Shown here one piece after another: positions 1-9,184 of a stretch of 64,000 nucleotides of DNA (position 1 is its first letter; each line of letters starts with the position of its first letter). Source of the DNA: Actinomadura nitritigenes (GTDB taxonomy: Bacteria > Actinomycetota > Actinomycetes > Streptosporangiales > Streptosporangiaceae). The translations under genes and the position numbers were made by a program. The stretch is taken from NCBI RefSeq assembly GCF_017573545.1, contig NZ_JAGEOK010000012.1, positions 1-64,000 on the forward strand, in the 5' to 3' direction. The notes under the pieces were generated by a model that had not been told where the DNA came from, made no database searches, and saw only the letters and a list, made by a program, of their open reading frames with translations.

Positions 1-10
1 GGTGGGGCAT

Positions 11-69
11 GAGGGCCTCCTGCGGTGTCGGCGTAGATGTCGCAATCCACACCGAACCCGGAGGCCCTC
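11..69. repeat. 10-bp inverted repeat at the left window edge
   Basis: GAGGGCCTCC (11-20) is repeated in inverse at 60-69, and a nested pair GGTGT (24-28)/ACACC (49-53) lies inside it. The 128 bases left of the first gene are less GC-rich than the rest and have no convincing coding frame. It may be a terminator-like structure or the edge of a mobile element outside the window; the sequence alone does not decide. Confidence 0.4.
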
Positions 70-128
70 CCTCATTCCAAGATCATCCGACCGTGTCCCC
101 GCGTTCACAACCTCCATAGACAGAACAA

Positions 129-1610
129 CTAGCCGGCGTAGAGGGCGGACAGGAACCGGACGAGCAGGGCCTCGCGGGTGGCGGGCGGCAGGCCGTTCAG
201 GACGGTGTTGACGACCGCCATCTCGGGCCCGCCGCCGTCGAGGTCGACGCCGACGGCGGCGAGCAGGCCGGTGAAGCCGGCGTCGTCGAGGGTGTCGAGG
301 TCGAGCCCGGCGAGGGCGTCCAGCAGGTCGGCCGGGACGTCGGGCGGTCCGGCCGCGCGGGAGGCCTTGGCGGCGTCGGCGAGCGCGGACAGCAGCGCGT
401 CGACGTCGCTGACGCCGGTGAGGGTGAAGTGCAGGTTCGGCGGGATGCCCTGGTAGGCGAGCTGCGGCTGGAAGAACCAGCCGCGGGCGCGGGCCTCGTC
501 GGCGATGGTGAAGACGTCGAGGGCGGGGTCGTCGGAGGCGACGGCGACGAGCGGGACGGCGGGGTCGCCGAGGACGCGGAGCCCCGGGATGCCGGCGACG
601 CCCGCGATGAACCGTTCGGCGGTGTCCATGGCGGTCGCGGCGAGGTCGCGGTAGCCCTGCGCGCCGACCGCGTTGAGCGTGGCCCACGCGGCGCCTAGGG
701 GGCCGGCGCTCTTGCTGCTCTGGACGCCGGCGTTGATGACGGTGTAGCCGGGCCATTCGGCGGACGCGAAGTACGCGGCCCGGCGGACGGCCTCGTCCGC
801 GAACAGCACGACGGACGCGCCCTTGGGGGCGTACCCGTACTTGTGCAGGTCGCAGGAGATGGACGTGACGCCGGGGACGGACAGGTCGAACGGCGGGACG
901 GGGCGTCCGAGGTCGCGGAGCCACGGCAGCACCCAGCCGCCGACGCACGCGTCGACGTGGCAGAGCACTCCGGCGGCCGCGGCGATGCGGGCGATCTCCT
1001 CGACCGGGTCCATGACGCCCTGCGGGTAGGACGGCGCGGACGCGACGACCAGGACGGTGTCGGGCGTGATCGCGGCGGCGACGGCGGACGGGTCGGCGCG
1101 GAAGCCGGCGTCCACCGGGACGTGGTCGACGTCGAGGCCGAGGTAGTGCGCGGCCTTGTGGAACGCGGGGTGCGCGGTCGCCGGCAGGACGATCCGGGGG
1201 CGCCCGGCGACGGGCCGGGCGTCGCGGGCGCCCTTCACCGCGAGCATGATCGATTCGGTGCCGCCGCTGGTGAAGATGCCGGTGCCGCCGCCGAGCCTGC
1301 CCGCCACGGCGGACACGATGCGGCGCTCCAGCGCGACGATGCTCGGGAACGCGGTCGGGTCGAGGCAGTTGACCTCGAGCATCTCCTGGAAGGCGGTGGC
1401 GGCGAGGTCGTGCACGGCCTCGCGTCCGGTGTCGTAGACGTAGGCGGTGACGTGGCCGCCGCGCACGGGCAGGTCGGCCTCGCGGAGCCGGGCGAGCTCG
1501 GTGAGCAGGTCGGCGGCCGGACGGCCGTGTTCGGGCAGGGCGCTCTCGGCGCTTCCCGAGGAGGGACGGCCCTCCGCTCCCCCCGGGGCGACTTCGTGTT
1601 CATGCGGCAT
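129..1610 (-). CDS. PLP-dependent decarboxylase/lyase (DPL1-like, group II)
   Basis: This is a 493-residue fold-type I PLP enzyme of the sphingosine-1-phosphate lyase/glutamate decarboxylase superfamily. The Schiff-base lysine is K257 in DLHKYGYAPKG, the cofactor-pairing aspartate is D220 in HVDACVGG, and a phosphate-binding SGGTES motif lies at 115-120. The HKYGYAPKG form is typical of the S1P-lyase-like branch rather than of classical GadB. There is no N-terminal membrane anchor, so it should be cytosolic. About 90 C-terminal residues are alanine/leucine-rich and look like an added helical tail. The ATG overlaps the end of the MFS gene by 11 bases, making it the last gene of a TetR-MFS-lyase operon. 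The substrate cannot be read from the sequence; a carried-in phosphorylated or acidic amine is an inference. Confidence 0.85.
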   Translation of the reverse strand: MPHEHEVAPGGAEGRPSSGSAESALPEHGRPAADLLTELARLREADLPVRGGHVTAYVYDTGREAVHDLAATAFQEMLEVNCLDPTAFPSIVALERRIVSAVAGRLGGGTGIFTSGGTESIMLAVKGARDARPVAGRPRIVLPATAHPAFHKAAHYLGLDVDHVPVDAGFRADPSAVAAAITPDTVLVVASAPSYPQGVMDPVEEIARIAAAAGVLCHVDACVGGWVLPWLRDLGRPVPPFDLSVPGVTSISCDLHKYGYAPKGASVVLFADEAVRRAAYFASAEWPGYTVINAGVQSSKSAGPLGAAWATLNAVGAQGYRDLAATAMDTAERFIAGVAGIPGLRVLGDPAVPLVAVASDDPALDVFTIADEARARGWFFQPQLAYQGIPPNLHFTLTGVSDVDALLSALADAAKASRAAGPPDVPADLLDALAGLDLDTLDDAGFTGLLAAVGVDLDGGGPEMAVVNTVLNGLPPATREALLVRFLSALYAG

Positions 1611-2961
1611 GGGGCTGTGCTTCCTCGGTCGGTCGGTGGGCGGCGGCGAGCCGGCGGTAGGCCAGCAGGAGCGGGACGGCCAGCAGGAACAGCAGGGCCG
1701 GGAGGATGGAGAAGCCGGCGGTCAGCCCGGTGAGGGCGGTCCCGGTCTGGTGGACGGGCTCGTCGAGGTCGGACGACCGGAACGACGACACCGCCAGCAC
1801 CAGCGCGAACACGCCGGGGCCGAGGGCGAGCGCGCCGGTCTCCGCGGCCGTCCACAGGCCGGTGAACGCGCCGGCCTGGGCCTGCCCGGTGCGCCCCTTG
1901 TCGGCGTGGACGGTCTCGGGCAGCAGCGACAGCGGGAACAGCTGGACGGCGGCGTAGCAGACGCCGGTCAGCGCGGCGAGGAGCAGCACCCCCGGCCGGG
2001 AGCCGGCGGAGATGGCCGGGTAGGAGGCGAAGCCGGTGACGGCGAACATCGCGAGCGCCGTGGCATAGCAGGGGACGATCCCGTACCGGACGGACATCTT
2101 CCGCCACAGCGGGACGGCGAAGGCGCTCGGCCCCACCATGCAGACGAACATCGCGGAGGTCAGCCCGTAGTCGTCCAGCCGGTAGGTGGCGACGTACGGG
2201 GCGCCCGCCAGCATGATCGCGACGGCGAGGGTGTGCGCGGCGTAGCCGCCGAGCAGCGCGAAGAACGGGCGGTTGCCGCGCGCGGCGCGCAGCGCGGCGG
2301 CGAGGCCGAGCGGGCGCGGGCCCGGGGCGGACGGGATCCACCGGTTGGCCAGCGCGCTGGTGATCATCGCGGCGCCCATGACGGTGCCGATCACGGCGCC
2401 CATCAGCGCGTATCCGCCGCGTCCTCCCCCGGCGGAGTCCGACAGGGCGGGTGCGAGGCCACCGGCGACGAGGATGCCGACGGTCAGGCACACGACCCGC
2501 CACGCCATCGCCCGGCCGCGCTCGGACGGCAGGTCGGAGATCTCGGCGGGCAGCGCCACGTACGGCACCTGGAAGCACGCGAACGCGCTCGCGGCCAGCA
2601 GGAACATGACGGCGGCCCAGCCGGCGCCGAAGCCGGGCGAGTCCGCCGGGACGGCGAACATCGCGGCGAACAGGAACGGCAGCGTCGCGCCGCCGATCAG
2701 CAGCAGCCGGGTGCGGCGGCCCGTCCGGACGGCCTCGCGGTCGCTGGCGGCGCCGACGATCGGGTTCAGCACCACGTCCCACGCCTTCGGGACGACCAGC
2801 ACCGCGCCGGCGATCGCGGCCGACACGCCGAGGACGTCGGTCAGGTAGTACAGGAGCAGCAGGCCGGGGACGGCGGAGAACACGCCGGTGCCGACGGACC
2901 CGACGCCGTAGCCGAGGAGCCGCCGCCGCGGCAGCGCCGCGGTCGCGGCGGGCGCCGTCAC
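1600..2961 (-). CDS. MFS transporter, GPH/MelB-like sugar:cation symporter family
   Basis: A membrane transporter of 453 residues with about 12 hydrophobic segments. The N-terminal half carries the glycoside-pentoside-hexuronide symporter signature: a DVVLNPIVGAASD segment in the first cytoplasmic loop followed by a TGRRTRLLL basic stretch. The GTG start at 2961 overlaps the TetR stop by 4 nt (GTGA), so the two are translationally coupled. The open frame continues far upstream but that part has no membrane character and lies over TetR, so it is rejected. Transport of a sugar or similar solute for the downstream PLP enzyme is an inference from the operon. Confidence 0.82.
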   Translation of the reverse strand: MTAPAATAALPRRRLLGYGVGSVGTGVFSAVPGLLLLYYLTDVLGVSAAIAGAVLVVPKAWDVVLNPIVGAASDREAVRTGRRTRLLLIGGATLPFLFAAMFAVPADSPGFGAGWAAVMFLLAASAFACFQVPYVALPAEISDLPSERGRAMAWRVVCLTVGILVAGGLAPALSDSAGGGRGGYALMGAVIGTVMGAAMITSALANRWIPSAPGPRPLGLAAALRAARGNRPFFALLGGYAAHTLAVAIMLAGAPYVATYRLDDYGLTSAMFVCMVGPSAFAVPLWRKMSVRYGIVPCYATALAMFAVTGFASYPAISAGSRPGVLLLAALTGVCYAAVQLFPLSLLPETVHADKGRTGQAQAGAFTGLWTAAETGALALGPGVFALVLAVSSFRSSDLDEPVHQTGTALTGLTAGFSILPALLFLLAVPLLLAYRRLAAAHRPTEEAQPHAA

Positions 2962-3572
2962 AGCGCCGCCCGGGCGTCGAGGTTCAGCCCCGCGATGACG
3001 AGCCGGTGCAGGTTGGCGCGGAAGCGGGCGAGCGCGGCGGGGTCCTCCATGCCGTGCCGGAGGCCGTCGCCGCGCAGGACGCCGCCCCGCCCGAACCCGT
3101 GGGTGCACCAGATGACGGTCCAGGCGACGTACTCGACGTCGGCGTCCTCGCCGACGGCGTCCCCGACCGCGCGGACGACCGCGTCCATGAGCGGCTTGAC
3201 GTACCGGCTCTCGATGTCCGCGATGTCGGAGGCGTCCGACAGCCAGCGGTGCATCCACAGGGCCGTGATCTCGGGGTGGGCGGCGCAGAAGTCGATGTAG
3301 CGGTCGACGAGGGCGAGGATCCCGGCCGCGTCGGGGGTGAGGCCGGCGAGGGCGCCCTCCAGGGCGGCGCGTTCGGCCTGGTGGGCCCGTTCCATCACGG
3401 CGAGGTAGAGATCGCGCTTGCCGCCGGTGTGGTAGGCGACGGTGGCGATGTTGAGCCCGGCCGCCTCGGCGATCGAGCGGGTGGACGTGCCGTCGTACCC
3501 GTGTTCGGCGAACAGCCGGGTCGCGACGTCGAGGATGTGCTCCCGGCCGGAGTCGCTGGTCATGGGCAGCAC
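2958..3572 (-). CDS. TetR/AcrR family transcriptional regulator
   Basis: A 204-residue one-component repressor. The N-terminal helix-turn-helix follows the family pattern (residues about 8-55: ILDVATRLFAEHGYDGTS, SIAEAAGLNIATVAYH, then a GGKRDLYLAV recognition/linker region). The C-terminal ligand domain ends GLNLDARAAL. It is the first gene of the operon with the MFS transporter and PLP enzyme, so it most likely represses its own operon in response to the transported compound. Only about 100 bases separate it from the PucR gene behind it. Confidence 0.9.
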   Translation of the reverse strand: MLPMTSDSGREHILDVATRLFAEHGYDGTSTRSIAEAAGLNIATVAYHTGGKRDLYLAVMERAHQAERAALEGALAGLTPDAAGILALVDRYIDFCAAHPEITALWMHRWLSDASDIADIESRYVKPLMDAVVRAVGDAVGEDADVEYVAWTVIWCTHGFGRGGVLRGDGLRHGMEDPAALARFRANLHRLVIAGLNLDARAAL

Positions 3573-3674
3573 CGTAGGGGGCCGCCCGGCTCTCGGTCAA
3601 TCGTTTGATGGATACGCGGTCGCCCTGGGGCGCGGCGGCCTGGCGGTGCTCCTCGGCGGCGCTCCTCGGCGGCG

Positions 3675-5006
3675 CTACTCGCTGGGGGCGGTGTCCTGCT
3701 CGCGGCGGCGCGGGCCGTCCAGCGGGATCACGTCGGCGTCCGGCCGGTCCTCCTGCGGGCCCGAGAGCCAGACGGTCAGCACCATCTCCATCTCCAGCCG
3801 CGTCTCCGGGTCGTACAGCCGCTCGCCGAACAGCTCTTCCAGCTGGTGCAGCCGGTACCGGACGGTCTGCGGGTGGACGTGCAGCCGGCTCGCGACCTCG
3901 GTGGCGTTGAACCCGTTCTGCAGGCAGGACAGGAGCGTCCGCATGAGCCGCTCGCGGTGCCGCGGCCGTACGGTCTTCAGCGGCGCGAGCCGCAGGTCCG
4001 CGACCGCACGCACCAACTCCTCGTCCTTGAACACCACCAGCACCGGCATGTGGTCGGCGCAGCGGATCAGCCGGTCGGACGCCAGGATGCCGCGGCGGGC
4101 GAGCGGCAGCGCCTCGCGGGCCCAGCGCAGCGACTTGGCCGCGTCCTCGGTGCGGACGGTCGGGCCGAGCGCGGCGACCCAGTTGCGCAGCGCCGACTCC
4201 AGCATCCGGCCGCGCCCGGGGCCCTCCGGGTCCGGGACGAGCAGGCACGGCTCGCGCCGGTTGACGTCGGCGAGGACGTCCGGCGGCAGCGACGGGTGCG
4301 AGAACGGCTGGTGCCCCCGCTCGTACAGCACGACCGCCGCGACCGTCCGGGGCACGCGCCACTGAGCGAGCCGGGCGAGGTCGGCGACGGCCTGCGGCGC
4401 GGCGGGCGGCTCGGCGAGCAGCATGTCGAGCAGCCGCCGGCGGCGGTGCTCCAGCTCGCCGGCCTCCTGCTCGCGGGCCTTGGTGTACCCCTCGGTGGCC
4501 GCGCGGGCGATCTCGTCGAGGAACGCGAAGATCGCCTCGGCGATGCTGGCGAGGGTGCGGCGGGAGATGTTGTACCGCTCGGACTCCGACGCGAGCCGCC
4601 GCCACGCGACGCGGGCGCCGAGCCGCAGCGAGGTCTGCAGGATGTCGAGGTTGCGGCCCTCGCGGGCCTCCGCCCAGCCGATCTCCCGGTAGACGGCGGC
4701 GACCGCCTCCCAGGAGCTCTCCGGGTCCATGATCAGATCGACGAACTGCCGCAGCGCGCCCTCCACGGCGAGCCGGACGAGCCGCGCGTACTCCTCGTCC
4801 TGCGGACGCGAGTACTCCGGGATCCCGGCGAGGATCTCCTCGATCATCTCCTCGGCGAGGGCCTCCAGGTGCGGCCGGAACATCTCCGACAGCTCGCTGG
4901 GCACCCCCGCCCACGGCTTCAGCGGCGAGCGGTCGTCCCCGCCCCGGGCGGACGCCCCGCCGGGCCCCCCGGACCCGCCGGCGAAAGCCTTCAGGCTCGT
5001 CGTCAC
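3675..5006 (-). CDS. PucR/CdaR-type helix-turn-helix regulator
   Basis: A 443-residue regulator whose C-terminal PucR HTH_30 domain is clear: LLSCLQNGFNATEVASR and HVHPQTVRYRLHQLEELFG (about residues 355-410). The N-terminal half is helical (RsbT co-antagonist-like) and the centre resembles the GGDEF-like CdaR domain. The start is GTG, preceded by GGGAGG six bases upstream. The first 30 residues are glycine/proline-rich and may be disordered. It is transcribed alone, with short gaps on both sides, and its target is not evident. Members of this family control purine, proline or sugar-diacid catabolism, but no such genes are nearby. Confidence 0.88.
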   Translation of the reverse strand: MTTSLKAFAGGSGGPGGASARGGDDRSPLKPWAGVPSELSEMFRPHLEALAEEMIEEILAGIPEYSRPQDEEYARLVRLAVEGALRQFVDLIMDPESSWEAVAAVYREIGWAEAREGRNLDILQTSLRLGARVAWRRLASESERYNISRRTLASIAEAIFAFLDEIARAATEGYTKAREQEAGELEHRRRRLLDMLLAEPPAAPQAVADLARLAQWRVPRTVAAVVLYERGHQPFSHPSLPPDVLADVNRREPCLLVPDPEGPGRGRMLESALRNWVAALGPTVRTEDAAKSLRWAREALPLARRGILASDRLIRCADHMPVLVVFKDEELVRAVADLRLAPLKTVRPRHRERLMRTLLSCLQNGFNATEVASRLHVHPQTVRYRLHQLEELFGERLYDPETRLEMEMVLTVWLSGPQEDRPDADVIPLDGPRRREQDTAPSE

Positions 5007-5133
5007 CTTCGCACCTCCCGCCCCCCATGAGTCCTTCCGGAAGGTACCGAGCCGGCGGGCGGCGGGCTGCGCGATCGGGGACGCATTGCAGGCGGGCTCT
5101 TGTCATCCGACTGACAAACCGTTCATCGGAAAC

Positions 5134-5763
5134 CTAGGCCCGGCGGCCTCCCGGTCCGGCGAGCACGGCGGCGGCGCCGAGGCCGAGGTAGATGAGGCCG
5201 GTGGCGTACCGCTGCCGGCGGCGGAACGCGGGGCGGGCCCGCAGCCATCCGCCGAGGGACCCGGCGGCGAACGCGTAGACGAGGTCGGCGGTCAGCCCGA
5301 TCAGCGCGGTGACCAGCCCCATCACGGCGATCTGCAGCGGGACGGCGCCGGCCCGCTGGTCGACGAACTGCGGCAGGAACGCCAGGAAGAACAGCACGAC
5401 CTTCGGGTTCAGCACGTTCACCAGCACGCCGTCGAGGTAGACGCGGCGCAGCGGCCGCGGTTCGAGGAGCGGCGCGTCCTCGCCGCCGCGGGCGCGGAGC
5501 GTCCGCCAGGCGAGGAAGACCAGGTAGGCGGCGCCCGCGTAGCGCAGGAACCCGAACGCGGTGGCGGACGCGGCGACGAGCGCGGACAGCCCGGCCGCGG
5601 CGGCGGCGATGTGCACCAGCATCCCGGACTCGACGCCGAGCGCGGACGCGACGCCCGCGCGCCGGCCCTCCCCGATGCTGCGCGCGGTGATGTACAGGTG
5701 GTTGGGCCCGGGGATCGCGACGAGGACGAGCGCGGCGAGCAGGAACAGCGGTGGGTTCGTCAC
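5134..5763 (-). CDS. LysE/RhtB family amino-acid exporter
   Basis: A 209-residue six-helix membrane exporter. The opening region shows the family signature LVAIPGPNHLYITARSIGEG and the middle VLNPKVVLFFLAFLPQFVD. I use the GTG at 5763; the longer frame adds ten polar residues before the first helix. RhtB-type proteins export homoserine, threonine, lysine or related metabolites. The gene stands alone; the next TetR gene is on the same strand about 110 bases upstream and may or may not control it. Confidence 0.9.
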   Translation of the reverse strand: MTNPPLFLLAALVLVAIPGPNHLYITARSIGEGRRAGVASALGVESGMLVHIAAAAAGLSALVAASATAFGFLRYAGAAYLVFLAWRTLRARGGEDAPLLEPRPLRRVYLDGVLVNVLNPKVVLFFLAFLPQFVDQRAGAVPLQIAVMGLVTALIGLTADLVYAFAAGSLGGWLRARPAFRRRQRYATGLIYLGLGAAAVLAGPGGRRA

Positions 5764-5874
5764 CCGTGGAACGCTACGAGCCCGGTGGTCCACATCAAAG
5801 GGCCAATGGGGCGCACGGAAGATGGACCAATACGGCGCGCGCGGAGCCGCCGTCCGGGTCGGGCGCCGGCGCGG

Positions 5875-6486
5875 TCAGGCCGTCGGCGCGGTCGCCAGCG
5901 CCCCGGCCAGCACCAGCCGCCCGGACGTGCGGACCATGTCCCTGACCTCCTCGGTGGGACGGCGCAGCGACGCCAGGCTGACCAGCGCGGCGAGCAGGAT
6001 GTGGCCGAGCACGATCTCCACGTCGTCGCGCGCGGGCACCGGCTCGCCGATCGCCGCCGACAGCCGGTCGCGGACGAACAGGAACAGCACCGTACGGGCG
6101 TCGTCCACGCTGGAGTCGTCCGAGGTCACGGCCTGGATGATGGCCGAGGTGAGGGTCCGCTCCTGCGCCGCCACCTCGACGATCCGCTCCAGCAGCGCGG
6201 TGAGCCGCTCGACCGGCGTCTCGCCGACCGCGAGCGCGTCGATGTCGCCGGTGATGCGGTGCGCCCAGGTCGCGGCGACCTCGGTGAGCAGGTGGTCCTT
6301 GGTGGCGAAGTAGCGGTACACGGTCGCGCGGGCCACCCCGGCGCGGTCCGCCACGTCGTGCATGGTGACGGCCGGGTAGCCGCCCTCGCGCGCCAGGTCG
6401 CGCGCCGCGTCGATCAGCCGCTGGCGCCGGGCCTGCTGATCCTTGGTCAGCGTCCGCGTGACGGTGAACCGCACATCGCCGCTCAA
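5875..6486 (-). CDS. TetR/AcrR family regulator with TTG start
   Basis: A 203-residue regulator. Residues about 8-60 form the HTH domain (RRQRLIDAARDLAREGGYP, HDVADRAGVARATVYRYF, ATKDHLLTEV). The frame opens further upstream, but the only well-placed ribosome site (GAGGAGG, 6491-6497) sits 4 bases before a TTG at 6486, so TTG is chosen. A candidate operator lies about 110 bases upstream at 6596-6609. LysE is the next gene downstream and a possible target. Confidence 0.85.
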   Translation of the reverse strand: MSGDVRFTVTRTLTKDQQARRQRLIDAARDLAREGGYPAVTMHDVADRAGVARATVYRYFATKDHLLTEVAATWAHRITGDIDALAVGETPVERLTALLERIVEVAAQERTLTSAIIQAVTSDDSSVDDARTVLFLFVRDRLSAAIGEPVPARDDVEIVLGHILLAALVSLASLRRPTEEVRDMVRTSGRLVLAGALATAPTA

Positions 6487-6806
6487 AACGCCTCCTCGCT
6501 GTGACCGTCCCCCATTCTCCCGCACCGTCGCCCTTTTCGCGCCGCCGGGGGCGGGCCCGGCGGACCGGTGCGGCCGGTCCCGGAATTCTGTACCTACCGC
6601 TTGCTCGGTGTGACGTTAGTTCAGACGGCAGTCTCACGCCAGGGGTCCACCGGAATCGCGACCTCGTCTCCCTCGGCCTCCCCACCGGCACCCGCGCCCG
6701 CACCCGTGCCCCGCACCGGCGCCCCGCGACCGTCCGCACGCCCGGCGCGCGAGCCGCGAGCGCGTCGCCCGGTGGCCGAGTCCGGCCGCCCCGCCGAGCG
6801 CCCCCG
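6487..6806. promoter_or_regulatory. 320-nt gap upstream of the TetR gene with a TetR-like palindrome
   Basis: No coding frame here has family signals. The block 6596-6609 reads ACCG-CTTGCT-CGGT, a short palindrome of the shape many TetR regulators bind, within a locally AT-richer stretch (6580-6640) that probably holds the promoter of the TetR gene. The rest, 6640-6806, is GC-rich and unremarkable and follows the end of the sigma-factor gene. Confidence 0.4.
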
Positions 6807-7957
<1,151 letters not shown>

Positions 7958-7961
<4 letters not shown>

Positions 7962-8365
7962 TCCGTGATGGTGGGCTGCGTGCCGAGGAACGGGCGCAGT
8001 TCGAGCCACTCGTGGATCGGCCTGCCGCCCGCGCCGGGAGCGGCCGACAGCTCCCCGGCCAGTTCGAGAGCGCGCTCGTAGGAGTCGACGTCGATCACGT
8101 ACCAGCCGGCGATCAGGTCCTTGGTCTCGGCGAACGGGCCGTCGGTGACCGGCGGGCGCCCCTCGCCGTCGTAGCGGACGAACGTGCCCTCGGACGACAG
8201 CGCCTGGACGTCGACGAGCTCGCCCGTCTCCTCCAGCCGGGCCCCGAAGTCCTCCATGTACTTCACGTGGGCCGAGATCTCCTCCGGCGTCCACCGGTCC
8301 ATCGGCACGTCGTTGACCGCGGCCGGAGCGCCCCGGTAGTGCTTGAGCAGCAGGTACTTGGCCAT
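7958..8365 (-). CDS. YCII (DGPF)-domain protein
   Basis: A 135-residue protein of the YCII-related superfamily. It opens MAKYLLLKHY and has the DGPFAETKDLIAGWYVIDV signature near residue 80. The ATG at 8365 is set by GAGGAGG five bases upstream; the longer open frame has no family support. It is the first gene of a pair with the ECF42 sigma factor and is co-translated with it. Members are proposed accessory or target proteins of ECF42, but no reaction is established. Confidence 0.92.
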
Positions 8366-8556
8366 CGTGACCTCCTCTTCGTCGGCGCGACCCCTTCCGG
8401 CCGCGTCCGCCCCGGGGACGGAGCCGCGCACCGGATCTCGACATCGCCGCCCCATTCTCTTCAAGAAAATCCGTCGCCGCAGGTGAGAGCGCACGGTCCC
8501 GCGCCGGATGATCGGAGCGGTGTCGCCGGGTCCCGGGGCCGGGGTACAACGGGACG

Positions 8557-9138
8557 GTGAGCAGTGAAGAGCGGGCGGCCGGGCCGATGCCCGTGCGGGT
8601 GAGCTGGGACCGCGTCGACCGGCACCGGCGCCTCCGCGCGGTGGCGGTCGCGGGACTCGCGGCCGGGGCGCTGATGGCCGTGTTCGGGCTGCCGCCGATC
8701 GTCGTCCACAGCCCGCTCCGGCTGGTGGGCATGGTGTGCCCGCTGTGCGGCGGCACGCGGGCGGTGCAGGCGCTGATGCGCGGGGACGCCGCCACCGCGT
8801 GGCACTACAACCCGCTCGCGTTCGCGGTGGTGCCGGGGGCGCTGCTGGTCCTGGTCAGGTGGGCCCTGGGGCTGGTCACCGGGCGGTGGGTGAACGTCCG
8901 GGCGCCGCGTCCGGGCGTGCTGTGGGCGCTGGGCGCCCTCGCCCTTGCGGCGCTGTGGGTGAACCAGGCCTCCCACTCGGCGATGCTGCGCAGCGGCGAC
9001 GGCGATCTCCGCCACCAGGTGACGGGCATGGTCCTGGGAATGGCCGCCGTGGGCGCGGCGGCGGCCGTCCAGATGCTCGTCGTCCTGCCGCTCGCGCGCC
9101 GGCTCCGCCGGAACGGGACGGAGCGGCCCGGGGGGTGA
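8557..9138 (+). CDS. DUF2752 membrane protein
   Basis: A 193-residue protein with three to four membrane segments and the DUF2752 core CPLCGGTRAV (C61, C64) followed by a tryptophan/asparagine motif near WHYNPLAF. The GTG start is used. The family is of unknown function; the paired cysteines are typical. The gene is isolated and convergent with the gene at 9185, with a hairpin between. Confidence 0.85.
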   Translation: MSSEERAAGPMPVRVSWDRVDRHRRLRAVAVAGLAAGALMAVFGLPPIVVHSPLRLVGMVCPLCGGTRAVQALMRGDAATAWHYNPLAFAVVPGALLVLVRWALGLVTGRWVNVRAPRPGVLWALGALALAALWVNQASHSAMLRSGDGDLRHQVTGMVLGMAAVGAAAAVQMLVVLPLARRLRRNGTERPGG

Positions 9139-9142
9139 CGCC

Positions 9143-9175
9143 GCGGCCGCCCGGCGTGCGGAGCCGGGAGGCCGC
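9143..9175. terminator. Hairpin between convergent genes
   Basis: GCGGCC-g-CCCGG (9143-9154) pairs with CCGGG-a-GGCCGC (9164-9175), an 11-pair stem with one mismatch. It lies exactly between two convergent genes and has no U-tract, as is common in GC-rich actinomycetes. It probably ends transcription from both sides. Confidence 0.5.
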
Positions 9176-9184
9176 GCGGGCGGA

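Noticed and set aside
1447..3300. Long plus-strand open frame of 617 codons opposite the MFS and PLP genes
   Set aside because: Its translation is Arg/Gly/Ala/Gln-rich low complexity without any domain; it mirrors well-supported minus-strand genes, as expected at this GC content.
2962..5106. Upstream extension of the MFS open frame over the TetR and PucR genes
   Set aside because: The extension is arginine-rich and lies over two genes with clear domains; the GTG at 2961 coupled to the TetR stop is the natural start.
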